64,000 nucleotides of DNA, from NCBI GenBank assembly GCA_011947345.1, contig JAAVTG010000132.1, positions 1 through 64,000 of the forward strand, in the 5' to 3' direction. Below the pieces are notes generated by a model that did no database searches, was not told where the DNA came from, and saw nothing but the letters and a program-made list of their open reading frames with translations. This stretch comes from Phytophthora quininea (lineage: Eukaryota; Oomycota; Peronosporomycetes; Peronosporales; Peronosporaceae). Positions 32,601 to 42,167 of this stretch are shown here, in pieces; the first letter of the stretch is position 1; each line of letters begins with the position of its first letter. The position numbers and the translations under genes were made by a program.

Positions 32601-33319
32601 GTCTGCGTGGCGTCGATGCGCAGGGCGATCTGGGGTTCGCTCTGTGGGAACGTCACCACTGGATTCCCCAAGCATGCGTCGAGAATGGCCTGCGAGCCTA
32701 TGCCAGCAATCCGAGCCACGATCCCAGCGTGCTTCACAACCGGACCGACGCTTGGGTCAGATACTTCGCGGCGCGGAAGAAGCGGGCCGACAACCTTCGT
32801 GTCCACGTGAAGCGGACTTTCTGGAGCGACTGGCTGCTTGGAGATCAGGAGAAGCCACAGGAGGAGCGAGTGCTCGTTCCCGAGTTGATCTTCGAGCCAT
32901 CCGTGCCGGTGATGTCGATGGAAAACCTCTCGTGGTTGCCTGGAAGTGATGATTGGGTCAGCGAAGTTTCGGCGTTGGACCGCGACCAGCCTTGGCGTGA
33001 CTGCTGGATGACTCGGCCGGAGATTCACCCGTTCAACACCATCTTCCTCCCGTGCAACCCGACCGTGTATGTCTTCGTTCCACACGGATCTACTCCAGCG
33101 ACGGTCGGCGAGCAGATCGACATCGATCCCGAGGTCTTGCCAAGTGAAGTCGCCGCCAACTGGGACCACGACTTCGCCGACATCCGCGTCGCTCGGGCTC
33201 AGCGAGCTGGTACCATCGTTGCCTCGGGTGAGGAGAGAGGTGGCGATGGCGAAGGTTCAGCGTCTGGGGACTTGTCGCTGCTCGCTTCCGCCGCGGCGTC
33301 GTCATCAGGGTGGTCGTAA
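29657..33319 (+). CDS. Antisense accessory gene of Gypsy-A (coiled coil, low-complexity, unknown C-terminal domain)
   Basis: Lies between the 3' LTR and integrase on the strand opposite gag-pol. Proposed exons: 29657-29731 (MSGFVGRAASRAMQ...), 29789-30709 and 30780-33319. Introns are 29732-29788 (GTCAGT..TGTAG, with CTGAC near 29769) and 30710-30779 (GTTCGT..TTCCAG); both splices keep the frame. One frameshift between about 30120 and 30190 splits exon 2 as read. The product would be roughly 1,180 residues: a Ser/Pro-rich N-terminus, a long coiled coil (30160-30700; EEEAGRLRARLETAHLAQ, KLQALLEASEDSVRRLRKQL), a basic patch (MKPKHWKKRSDRSRPRKKRR), a long Ser/Pro/Ala/Thr-rich middle, and a Trp-rich globular C-terminus (about 32280-33200; YFHLWRSLRGVDAQGDLGFA). 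No catalytic motif or homologue is recognised. Antisense ORFs at this position are known in some plant Tat-lineage elements; relationship untested. Confidence 0.65.
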
Positions 33320-33550
33320 CTTCGCTCGCCGTTCAGCAGAGTCCGTGGTCTTTTCTCCAGCGCGCACATGCGGTAAACGATCGCTCGTAGTGTTCTCTTG
33401 GTTGCGCTCTGGCAGCTTGTTTGTCCGTTTTCCTTGATCGTTGAATTTACGTAGTCATATATAACATGCATCTTTCGGTTGCAGTAGCTTCTTTCGTCTG
33501 CTGTTGTAGGCTGCACCGCCCCACAGACAGATCATCATTTGGCGAGGCTT

Positions 33551-34875
33551 CTATTCCTCGTCCGCAACTTGGACCATCTCCAGCCGCTGGTCACACTTCT
33601 TCCTGCGAAGATAGTCGTAGAGGAGGCCGCCACAGGACAGGTTCGTTACCGGCTCCCACGAAGGTTCGTCATATCCGGCCCATTTTACCTTGAATTCCCG
33701 CACAGGCCTAGCTGTACTTGGCGACACCGGTAGTCGGTCATCTAGAATTGCTTCAACTTCGAAGCGATCGTTCGTCTGGTCTGGTTCCCAACTGTCCTCC
33801 GGTAGTAACTCCTCATCAAAGTCCAGGCGATTGTCCTCTGTCATTTCCGGGGCCAAGCGAACCTTCGGCCGGTCACCATACTCTTGTACCGGCTTCAGCC
33901 GTGAGACGTGCACAATCGGGTAGAATCTGTATCCGCGGCGGTCGGGCAACTCTAGCTCGTACGCGAACTCTTCGACCTTCGCCTTGATGCGGAACGGGCC
34001 GTGCCAGAGATGAGCAAGCTTCTTGGTCAATCCTGGTTTTACTCGCTCCATATAGAGCCACGCACGACTTCCGACTTCGAACAGAGGCTTCGCTCGGGGC
34101 TGCCCCGTCCTGTCCTCATTCACCCGGTCCAGTGCGGAGTTGGGCGAAGGTTCGTTGCCTACCGCGGGCGGTACAGATGCCTTCTCTTGTCGACTCATCG
34201 CTTCGTTGTGCCTATCGGATCGCGCGCGCTTTTCCTTCGCTTGATACTCTTTGGCCATCTCTAGCGCTATGCCCTGCTGCCGATTAATCTCTCTCCTCCA
34301 TGCCGAGCTGTCAGTTTGCGTCGCGAATCCTCGTTTCACGGAAGAGGTCATCGCCCTGAGGGTAGTCCGAGCATCCCATCCATGGACGAGGTAAAACGGT
34401 GTCTCCTTACGTGTGGAGTCCACGGAATTGTTGATCGCAAATATCAGTCGTTCGACGAGTTCGTCCCAGTCCTGCTGTAACGGGTCTTCCACATAAACCT
34501 TCACCGACGCCATGACTGACTTCACCGACCTCTCTTGCTGACCGTTAGCTTGCGGACGATAGCTCAACGTTGCCCGGGAGCGAGACTGCATCATTTCCGC
34601 GAAAGTCTGAAATACTTCACTCATGAACCGTGGGTCACGGTCGTGTCGAATCATCGTTGGGGCTCCAAACCTTCGGTAGACACATTCCTCGAATGCTTGG
34701 GCTACTTTGATCGCCGAAGTATCGCTCATGGCTTTGGCGATGACGTACCCTGTGAACGAACACTGGAATAACAGTAGCGCGGTATTCCCGCGACGACTCT
34801 TCGGTAGAGGGATCACGAAGTCCATCGACACTAACTGAAAAGGATGGTCGGCCAGGATATTGCCAGGGAGTATCC
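33551..34875 (-). CDS. Gypsy-A integrase core and chromodomain
   Basis: Catalytic DD35E triad: Asp in SMDFVIPL (near 34826), Asp in MIRHDRDPRF (near 34650) and Glu in ANGQQERSVKS (near 34540), with exactly 35 residues between the last two. The C-terminal part carries the GPFRIKAKVEEFAYELELP fold and VHVSRLKP. A chromodomain (FEVEAILDDR...REFKVKWAGYDEPSWEP, 33600-33790) ends the protein. Integrase inserts the cDNA; the chromodomain probably steers it to chromatin. The frame joins the upstream zinc-binding domain only after a one-base shift near 34876 (a CCCC run). The gene ends tail to tail, 231 bp from the antisense gene's stop. Confidence 0.88.
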
Positions 34876-36694
34876 CCTAAGCTGTGGACGACTCTTGCTC
34901 GTATTACAATCAGGGCATGACCTCACGTGTTTCTCCACCTCGGTGTACAGTCCATTCCAGTAGTAGTCCATCCTGACGCGCAGATACGTTCGTATCACGC
35001 CTTGGTGCCCACCTTCCAATGAATCATGGCAATTCTGCAACACTTCTTGAATCATCGTTGTCGGCACTACTAGTCGCATTCGTACATTCTCATCCTCCTC
35101 GCGGCCTCGGCGACGGTTCATTCCCACGTAGTATAACACATCGTCTTCCGTCAGAACGAACTTGTCCGCCCATTTCCACGCTTCTTTAGCTTCTTTATAG
35201 CTGAGGTGTTCCAAATTCCCTTTTAGCACCGCCTTGATGTTCGCCCATCGTGTTTCCTCGTTCTGGGCTTGCGCGATTCTCTTCCGACGTTCACACTGAA
35301 CTTCGATCGGATCAACGTCCTCTGCCGATGTCCCAGTAGGCGATGTTTCGTTTGGCGAAGGTTCGTTCGCGGCGGGATCCGGATTTGGACCTTCGCGAGT
35401 TGTCTCACCTTCATGGCTGTCCGTCGGAGTCTCTCCTGATGGTAAGGTCGACGGTTCGTCGGTAAACCGCACGCGTCTGACTTGGTCCCTCGCCTGCCGG
35501 CGGGTCATAACAGAAATATTGCCTTGGTTCGGTTCTACGAAGCTGTCGAACGTCTTCTTGTGCGCCCGGTCGTCCAGCGCGTCATTTCGAGCAAATTCGG
35601 CCTGCTCACGATTGTTCAGCTCCTCTTTATCTCGCATGGGCTCGTAAATGACTTGCTGGATGCGGTTTAGTTCTCGTAGTTCCGTTTTCCTTGCTGGGTC
35701 TTGCACTTGTCTGGGACTTCTTAACTCCAAGGTTTCGCTCGCCAATGAGTCGGCGGCGGCGTTGTACTTCCGCATTATGTGCAGGTATTTGGTGCTCCGA
35801 AGCTTCGCTGTCAGTTCCTTATGCCGGTTCAGCTGCAGTTGCAGCGCTTCCTTCCGACATGCGATCACCCCTAGGGATTGCTGGATTGCAAGCCTCGAGT
35901 CGCCGACGATGATTAAATCGTCGGCTCCAAGTTTAATCGCTGCTTGGACGCCATTATTCATTCCTGTGTACTCAGCGATGTTTACAGTGGTCGACTCGAG
36001 GAACGCACTCGCAGCGATCGCTATCTCCCAAGTCGGTAGTCTCCACAGAATCCACGAACAGCTTCCGTAGCCGCCATACTTCTCTGTCTTCGCCGAGCCG
36101 TCGAACGAGAGTACGAGGCCTTCGTAGTCCTTAGGCAGGCGGGCGTACAGCAGCATGGGGTCAATCCGAACCGTCGCTGAGCCTTTGGAGGGCGGTGCTA
36201 GTGGTGCTAGCGAGTCTTCGAGGTCCACAAAGCTCGTTACGGTTGCTTGGAGAAGCTTCGCGAAGTCCGTGTCCTTCTCCGGCACCCTTTGAACGATCAA
36301 ATGCCATGGCGACAGGAGGACTGCGAACTGCAGCGCGCGACCGAACAGCGATTTGGACTTAAATACCCACTCAAGCGTCGAAAACCGCGTGTACACTCGT
36401 AATGTCTTGCCAGCAAGCATCGTATGGCACCCCTTTAGAAGTAACAGAAGCGCCAGCACCTCCTTCTCTGCGGGATGATAGTTCATCTCCGACTCCTTGA
36501 GTACCCGGCCGCGGAACAGCACTGGGTGAAGTTTCGCTTCGTGCTCCTGCAGGAGGGTCGTACTCAGCGCCCACTCGTTTGCGAACAGCATGACGTGAAT
36601 TTCCTTTCCGCGATCGAAATGACGAAGTATTGGTGCGTCAGCGATCATCTGTTGAAGCTTCGCGAAGGCTGCCCTGGCCTTGGTGAGGTCACCC
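34831..36694 (-). CDS. Gypsy-A RNase H, second (archaeal-like) RNase H and integrase zinc domain
   Basis: Continuation of pol. First comes a Ty3-type RNase H (NEWALSTTLLQEHEAK; YHPAEKEVLALLLLLKG; YTRFSTLEWV). Next is a second, complete RNase H-like domain (about 35680-36120) with four acidic positions: LSFDGSAKTEKYGGYGSCSW, NIAEYTGMNNG, IIVGDSRLAIQQS and YNAAADSLASE. An acidic/Pro-rich linker follows, then the integrase H-H-C-C zinc motif (CHDSLEGGHQG...CPDCNTSK, 34900-35030). Dual RNase H is a feature of plant Tat elements and of some oomycete Ty3/Gypsy elements. The upstream end is set by a one-base difference near 36694 where the left copy remains in frame. Confidence 0.85.
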
Positions 36695-38864
36695 CGTCCG
36701 CGAAGTCGCGGTCAGTGAGCTGGTAAAGCGTGGCCCCGTACACGGCAAAATCTTGGATAAAGCGACTATAGTAGTTCAGCGCACCAAGAAATGCCTGCAT
36801 CCCTTTCTTGGTCGACGGGAACGACAGTTCCGATATGGCTCGAGTCTTCTTAGTGTCCGCTTGGATGCCGCCGATCGAAACTTCGTGTGACAGGAAGTTA
36901 ACCTTGGGCTGCATGAAAACACTCTTCGTGAAACTAACACTGATTCGGCACTCCTCAAACCGGGCCAGTAATCGGTCTAACGTCGCCAAGCAGTCATCGA
37001 ATGTTTCGTCGCCGAAGCAGATGTCGTCTACAAACGATCGCCGCTCGAATACCGGTGTGAACGACGATTTGTCGATTTCGCCGGTTGAGAACATGTCGGC
37101 CTCCGGACTATTGATGAACTCCTGGAGCGGGTCGTGGGCTTCCGAAGCTTCCCTGTCAGCATCGAACTTCGTCATGGGGCCTTGCGTTGGTCTTGCGCCG
37201 CCCAACGAACGTTCGTACGCCTCTCGGCGAAGCTCTGCGGTTTGCGATTCTGCGTCTTTCATCTGTCCGGCGAACTTTCGCCAGCCTCCTTTCGGCTGAA
37301 CAAACCCCCACAGAGCGTTGTCGATCATGCGTTGGTAGATCATGGGGGCGTTTTTCAGTCCGAAGGGCATTCTGAGCCACTCAAAGTGGCCGAGCGCACA
37401 CACAAAGGCGGAGATTTTTCGCGCGCGAAGCGTCATTACCACGGCCCAGAAACCGCTTGCCGCGTCGAGAGAGCAAAACCAGAGGTACCCTTCCAATTCG
37501 GTAAGCAGATCGTCGACCAGAGGCATCGCGTACTCCATGATCGCGGTGATTGCATTCACCATCTTGTAATCAATGCACAGGCGAATGTCGCGACCGTTCT
37601 TCTTCATCACAATGACGATCGGCGACGCCCATGGACTGTCCGAAAAAGCAATGAGCCCGGCCTTGAGAAGGCCTTTCAGTAGCTCGTAGAGCTTCTGCAG
37701 GTGGCGAATCGGTATGCGTCGAGCACGCTGTTTGATAGGTGTGTGTCCTTGCACATCGATATCGCACACCACCCCATACGCTGGTGGAGGCAGCGCATTC
37801 CCGCTCGAGATCATGATTTCTTCATGGAGCTTTAGAACCTGCACCAGCCGTTCTTGTTGTTCGTTCGTCATGGCAGCATTTTGTACGTTTGGGGCGGAAT
37901 AGTCCAGCGCACTGGGCGAAACTTTGCTGAGGTCCGGTAGGAACGCTAACTCATGAGCGTAGTCTTCCAAGCCGACTTCATTGGCCGGGTGTTCAAACTC
38001 TCCCGCATCAACCGTCGCCGGGCTCTCTGCGGCCTCGGCGGCCACGACGCTCATCGCTGACAAGAAGGCACGATCTAGCTTCGACATCGCCACCTCTACA
38101 GGCTCAGCGATGTCGCCTTGAACAACCGCGTCCGGCTCTTCGACGTCGGTGAAGGGCAACCCCTCATTCTGAGCGGCAGGCGAAGGTTCGCTCGAGGACT
38201 GCGACCTTCTGCAGGATTGATTGGTCCGCCTGCCGACGTCACCTTGTCGACGCACGTGGTGGGCGTCGCTAGCCCCTTTACTAGCTTTCGCCATCGGGCT
38301 GATCGTATATACGTCTCCATCGTTATCCTTGTCACTTCCTGGGCGAGGGTCCTCCTTCGGTTGTACGCTGGATGATGGCGCGCTCGCTTCGCTTGTTGAC
38401 GCGTTAACTAACTCCCACCGTTCCGCACATGTCAGCTTGCGGCGCGCACGGGTCGATAAATCATCGCTCGGCCGTGGAAGTATTTCCGTAGGTCGGGCAT
38501 ACTCTGGAAGCGGGACCGCCGGTGGTTGTGTCTCCAGCCACTGTGCGTAGATCTCGTATTCGCGATCGAGGAGGTGTCGATCTCGAACTCCGTCGTACGC
38601 CAGCACCTGCCAGTCCTGGTACTTGCGCGAGGTCGGACGAACGTACCCTTCTTCTCGGGGAAGATCCCCATGGGGAACCCATTTCACAAACGTCATGTGG
38701 GCCGGACAAGTGACGGCCACCGCGCTCACATTGCTCAAGCGAAGCTTCGCTGGCTCCCCCGACGATTCATGAGGACTGTGGGCACGATTTTCGACGTTCG
38801 CCGGACCCACAGCATATGCGTTTCTGACGGCGGGCGGTTCCTTTGTAGCCGGAACTCGGTCCAC
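36645..38864 (-). CDS. Gypsy-A reverse transcriptase
   Basis: Starts with a 300-residue acidic, Ser/Pro-rich linker after protease, then RT: IKQRARRIPIRHLQKLYELL, GLIAFSDSPWASPIVIVMKK, IRLCIDYKMVNAIT, WFCSLDAASGFWAV, RMPFGLKNAPMIYQRMIDNA and the catalytic SFVDDICF (near 37020-37040). Between RMIDNALWG and the VDD box lies an insertion of about 75 residues (37045-37310), rich in charged residues. ALNYYSRFIQDFA (connection) follows. The final frame is lost near 36694 by a C-run difference; the left copy reads through into RNase H. RT copies the element RNA to cDNA inside Gag particles. Confidence 0.88.
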   Translation of the reverse strand: MDRVPATKEPPAVRNAYAVGPANVENRAHSPHESSGEPAKLRLSNVSAVAVTCPAHMTFVKWVPHGDLPREEGYVRPTSRKYQDWQVLAYDGVRDRHLLDREYEIYAQWLETQPPAVPLPEYARPTEILPRPSDDLSTRARRKLTCAERWELVNASTSEASAPSSSVQPKEDPRPGSDKDNDGDVYTISPMAKASKGASDAHHVRRQGDVGRRTNQSCRRSQSSSEPSPAAQNEGLPFTDVEEPDAVVQGDIAEPVEVAMSKLDRAFLSAMSVVAAEAAESPATVDAGEFEHPANEVGLEDYAHELAFLPDLSKVSPSALDYSAPNVQNAAMTNEQQERLVQVLKLHEEIMISSGNALPPPAYGVVCDIDVQGHTPIKQRARRIPIRHLQKLYELLKGLLKAGLIAFSDSPWASPIVIVMKKNGRDIRLCIDYKMVNAITAIMEYAMPLVDDLLTELEGYLWFCSLDAASGFWAVVMTLRARKISAFVCALGHFEWLRMPFGLKNAPMIYQRMIDNALWGFVQPKGGWRKFAGQMKDAESQTAELRREAYERSLGGARPTQGPMTKFDADREASEAHDPLQEFINSPEADMFSTGEIDKSSFTPVFERRSFVDDICFGDETFDDCLATLDRLLARFEECRISVSFTKSVFMQPKVNFLSHEVSIGGIQADTKKTRAISELSFPSTKKGMQAFLGALNYYSRFIQDFAVYGATLYQLTDRDFADGVTSPRPGQPSRSFNR

Positions 38865-39658
38865 TCGCCTGCGTCAATATGTTTAGGTTCCGACGGTCCT
38901 CCGTCGACGTGATTCCTCCCGATCGGGGCATCCTCCGTCCTTTTAGACTTAATAAGAGGAATCATCATTTCTCCCGGAAGCTTCGCCGTGGACTGGAACA
39001 GATCCAAACGGACCCCAGCAGGTATCATGAAGTCCATACCCAGGACGATATCCACTCCCGCACTGTGGTCCATCACCCACATCTCGAACTCGTAGACCAT
39101 CTCCCAGCCCAGCGTCACCTTCACTGCTGACCGACGTGTCGTTGTTACTGTACCTTTGTTTATTCCTTGCACGTCGATCGACCGCCCGTGATCCCGGAGG
39201 TACCGCAGGCGAATCTTCTTGGCGAAACCTGTCGAGATGACGCTGACGTTCGCCCCGGTATCGAGGAGAATCGTTGTTCGGTGGTCGTTGATCGCTCCAT
39301 GTACTAGCGCCCGCATTCGGATCCTCTGGTCGTAGCGCTGCGACGACCACCACCCCAGTCGCTCTCCTTCCAAGAGCCGCATCACCTTGGGACGGGATCT
39401 CAAGGTCATCAACTGCGTTCCGCACACCATACTGGCGACCGCAGCGTCGCTCACAGGCTCCTTACTTCCTCCGTCGTTTCTGCGCTCAATATCACTGTCG
39501 GGGAAGCTTGCGCTTCTGTCACATCCGGGCCTCGTCGTTCTCACACTTCCAATTTCATCACTTAGCCATTTGTCGACCCCGACGAACGCATATATACAGT
39601 CCGCGTTCAGCGATGGTTCGACCAACTGTGGCAGCCCGTTAGGGCCCAACCCAGTCAT
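38735..39658 (-). CDS. Gypsy-A aspartic protease
   Basis: The ATG at 39658 lies 12 nt after the stop of the zinc-knuckle frame. The retropepsin signature LLDTGANVSVI is at residues 131-141, and VDIVLGMDFM follows about 70 residues later. The protease cleaves Gag and Pol. The frame ends at 38735. The RT linker begins in another frame after a G run at about 38756-38760 that has 5 G here and 4 in the left copy, neither of which joins the frames directly. Either sequencing error or a further frameshift is implied. Confidence 0.8.
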   Translation of the reverse strand: MTGLGPNGLPQLVEPSLNADCIYAFVGVDKWLSDEIGSVRTTRPGCDRSASFPDSDIERRNDGGSKEPVSDAAVASMVCGTQLMTLRSRPKVMRLLEGERLGWWSSQRYDQRIRMRALVHGAINDHRTTILLDTGANVSVISTGFAKKIRLRYLRDHGRSIDVQGINKGTVTTTRRSAVKVTLGWEMVYEFEMWVMDHSAGVDIVLGMDFMIPAGVRLDLFQSTAKLPGEMMIPLIKSKRTEDAPIGRNHVDGGPSEPKHIDAGEWTEFRLQRNRPPSETHMLWVRRTSKIVPTVLMNRRGSQRSFA

Positions 39659-39672
39659 TGTTGGCGAGCTGC

Positions 39673-40089
39673 TTAGTTTAAATGACCGTCGTCCACGAGG
39701 GTTTGAAGCTCAGTAGGTAGTTCCTTCTTATCAACCTTCGTGCGGACGAACTTCGTGAGATCTTGGAATTGGCGGAAGAGCTCGCATTGCCCCACGTCGT
39801 GGACCTGCTTGCAGAACTTACAGCGTTTGAAGCATCGGTGGGCAGAGTGGTTAGCTCCGCCGCAGGCTGCGCATGGCCCAAAATCCCGGCGACGATTCGC
39901 ACGGTCGGCGTGATGCATGTCGCGGCGATCACCGTTGAACGTTCGCTCGGTCCGCTCACCCCTGCGTTGGCGGTTGTCCGTCCGCGCATAGGTACCTTCG
40001 GCAGCAGCCCGCCTCTCGTTGTCATTCGCGGCGGCTAATAGGTCGTCGCTCTCATCTGAAGCGTAACTGTCGATGTCGCTCTCGGGAAA
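39673..40089 (-). CDS. Gypsy-A nucleocapsid (zinc-knuckle) extension, -1 frame of gag
   Basis: Continues FPESDIDSYASDESDDLL... from the slippage site through a basic linker to two zinc knuckles, CAACGGANHSAHRC and CKFCKQVHDVGQC, and ends LVDDGHLN at a stop at 39673. Nucleocapsid domains bind and package element RNA. It overlaps the gag 3' end (stop 40035) by 55 nt and is exactly -1 to gag. The left copy (3653-4069) is the same. Confidence 0.65.
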   Translation of the reverse strand, partial: FPESDIDSYASDESDDLLAAANDNERRAAAEGTYARTDNRQRRGERTERTFNGDRRDMHHADRANRRRDFGPCAACGGANHSAHRCFKRCKFCKQVHDVGQCELFRQFQDLTKFVRTKVDKKELPTELQTLVDDGHLN

Positions 40090-42074
40090 CTTCGCCCAGC
40101 GTCCTCGTCGCTATCACTATCACTCCAGCGGCTTCGTCGGGAATTTGGACGTTCGCGTCTGGTGTCACGAGACTCACGGCCCTCCAGTTCGTCCAACAAG
40201 TCCGCTAGCGATGCTTCGGCCAGCGTCACACGGGGAGTGTGCCGAGAGTCATCGCGTCGGCGGTCGTAATCGCGGCGTTCCCGCCGCTCCCGTCGGCCAT
40301 AGTCGTCTCGCGTGTCGTCGCGACGGCGGTCTTCACTGCGACGATAGGAATCCCCTCCGTACTTGAGCTGCTGGCTGGAGCCTCTTGCGAGCATTCGTTC
40401 TTCTCCCTTCAACATGTCGTTGATCATCTTCTCCAGCTGGCGGATGTTGGTGATACCCAGTCGACCGAGGTCTCGGTTGAGCTTGTCGTCACCGCACGTC
40501 AACAGGAACTGTTGCACGTGGTCTTTCGCGTCGCGTTCACCCTTCTCAATCTGCAAGCGGGCGTTCCTCGCGTACCCGTTCAGACGATTCAAGTAGTCGC
40601 AAATGTGCTCTTTCCGTTCCCTCGTGGCCGAATAGTACCTCGCTGGGGCTGGCTGAGTGAACTGCGAGCAATAATAGCTCATGAATTCTTGACTTAGCAG
40701 CTTCCATTTCCGACGAGTCTTCTTCGGAAGCTGACGGAACCAGTGAATGGCGCCGTCTCGAAGGCTCAACTCGAAGGCAGGACACCACTCGTCAGGTGGC
40801 GTTCTGGTTCCCTTCATCTCGTACACAAACCTCTTCAACCACTGCATGGAGTTCTCACTCTTGTTGCGTTTCCCGACGAACGGCTTAATTCGGTCGAGCG
40901 ACTTGTGAGACGCGACCTCAAGCTTCGGTTGGGAATCCTCGACGTCTGAGTCGAACAGAGACTTCATCTGACGAGTCAACTCGTCGCGTGGGTCGTCCCC
41001 GTCCTCTACTTGGTCGAGGCAGTCGCCGTCACTGTCCGACGAAGTTTCGTCCCACCGGCTGTAACTGTCCACCGATCGCTGCGAACGACTCGGACTCGGG
41101 CGGCCCCTCTTAGCCGCTGAGAGCGAAGCTTCAGCGGCTCCACGCCGGAAACGGGTTGTAGAACGTGGAGTCACCATGTGCGAATCTTGGAAGTACGGCG
41201 AACCTCCGGCAGCTGCGAAGACATTCGCTTCGGGAGCAGTTTCTTTCTTCGGGGTTTCCGGCAAGGGAACTCTCGACGGGTCTTGTATCTCAATAGCTGC
41301 CCTGGCCACCGGTTGTCTTCCCTTGCCGATGTCCTTCACCCCGAATGCCGTGCGCAGCCTCTTCTTCCACTTGAACAGTTCGGCCCCAGCGACCGAAGGC
41401 GACCAAGCCTTCATCGCCGTATTCGACGGGTACGAGCGGATTTCTGCGCCCATTGCTCGGAGTAGCGACACAGTGTCCTCAGCCACTTGTCGAGTACTCA
41501 GCGAATTCACCGGGTGTGCTAATTCGTCTCCGAGGATCACCCACGTCGCCTGGCGCACTGAGCGAGGGTTGAATTGGCTAACCCATTCGCTCGTTCGCAT
41601 AGCTTCAAGGCACCTAGCCAACACCTTGTTCGCCGCCGGGGTGTCGCCGTTGACCGGTGGTCGTCTCCTTGGCGCGGCGTTGTCCGAACTTTCAGACTTC
41701 GCTGGCGGCTTCTCCTCGTCTGAACTTTCGTCCGAGTCATCATAGGCAGCGTCGGGTCCGCCCACTGCCTCCAACTCTTCGGCGAGATTTCGCGCGAGGG
41801 GTCTCGCAGCCCCTCGGGAACCCGCAGTCAGGACCGCATCCTCGTGAACTTCCGTTTTCACTTCAGTTCCCGGAGTTGCTTCGTGGCCCTCATCGTGACT
41901 CTCGTAGTCACCGATGGCGCGAGAATCGTCGTCGTCCGACGCTTCGAAGGCGACCGACCGTTCGTCTACTGTCGCCATCCGCGTCGATGGTCGTCCCGCA
42001 CTAGATCCGGCCGTGCGGGCCCCACCGGCCTTCGCCGGAGTTGCTGGTACCGCTGAAGTCGATCCTCTTGCCAT
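40035..42074 (-). CDS. Gypsy-A Gag polyprotein (679 aa)
   Basis: Start codon at 42074 (MARGSTSAVPATPAKAGG), 94 nt from the 5' LTR. The same frame is open further upstream into the LTR but has no better start. The N-terminal half is acidic and disordered (ESSDEEKPPAKSESSDNAAP). The C-terminal half holds the retrotransposon gag domain: LDRIKPFVGKRNKSENSMQW, GAIHWFRQLPKKTRRKW, FMSYYCSQFTQPAPARYYS and LNGYARNARLQIEKGERDAK. An Arg/Asp-rich tail follows. Gag forms the particle in which reverse transcription takes place. The frame is intact here, unlike at 4015-6052. Confidence 0.88.
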   Translation of the reverse strand: MARGSTSAVPATPAKAGGARTAGSSAGRPSTRMATVDERSVAFEASDDDDSRAIGDYESHDEGHEATPGTEVKTEVHEDAVLTAGSRGAARPLARNLAEELEAVGGPDAAYDDSDESSDEEKPPAKSESSDNAAPRRRPPVNGDTPAANKVLARCLEAMRTSEWVSQFNPRSVRQATWVILGDELAHPVNSLSTRQVAEDTVSLLRAMGAEIRSYPSNTAMKAWSPSVAGAELFKWKKRLRTAFGVKDIGKGRQPVARAAIEIQDPSRVPLPETPKKETAPEANVFAAAGGSPYFQDSHMVTPRSTTRFRRGAAEASLSAAKRGRPSPSRSQRSVDSYSRWDETSSDSDGDCLDQVEDGDDPRDELTRQMKSLFDSDVEDSQPKLEVASHKSLDRIKPFVGKRNKSENSMQWLKRFVYEMKGTRTPPDEWCPAFELSLRDGAIHWFRQLPKKTRRKWKLLSQEFMSYYCSQFTQPAPARYYSATRERKEHICDYLNRLNGYARNARLQIEKGERDAKDHVQQFLLTCGDDKLNRDLGRLGITNIRQLEKMINDMLKGEERMLARGSSQQLKYGGDSYRRSEDRRRDDTRDDYGRRERRERRDYDRRRDDSRHTPRVTLAEASLADLLDELEGRESRDTRRERPNSRRSRWSDSDSDEDAGRSFPRATSTVTLQMRATTY
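40083..40089 (-). promoter_or_regulatory. Candidate -1 ribosomal frameshift heptamer
   Basis: Minus strand T TTC CCG, in gag phase, fits X XXY YYZ. Slippage back one base gives TTT CCC GAG and enters the zinc-knuckle frame; otherwise gag stops 15 codons later (40035). Y = C is not a classical efficient site. Conserved at 4063-4069, although the two copies are recent duplicates. Confidence 0.35.
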
Positions 42075-42144
42075 CTTGTCTTCTCTTCTCTCCTTGTTGC
42101 TCGTAACTTGCCTAACACACGTAACAGCAAAGCGTTGGTCACAC

Positions 42145-42165
42145 CGATCCCGGGTCGCGGCACCA
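42145..42165 (-). other. Gypsy-A primer-binding site
   Basis: Identical to 6123-6143: 21 bases ending ACCA on the plus strand, two bases from the LTR, with the layout of a tRNA T-loop, T-stem, acceptor, discriminator A and CCA. The match length beyond the usual 18 bases supports a real tRNA origin. Confidence 0.7.
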
Positions 42166-42167
42166 GT

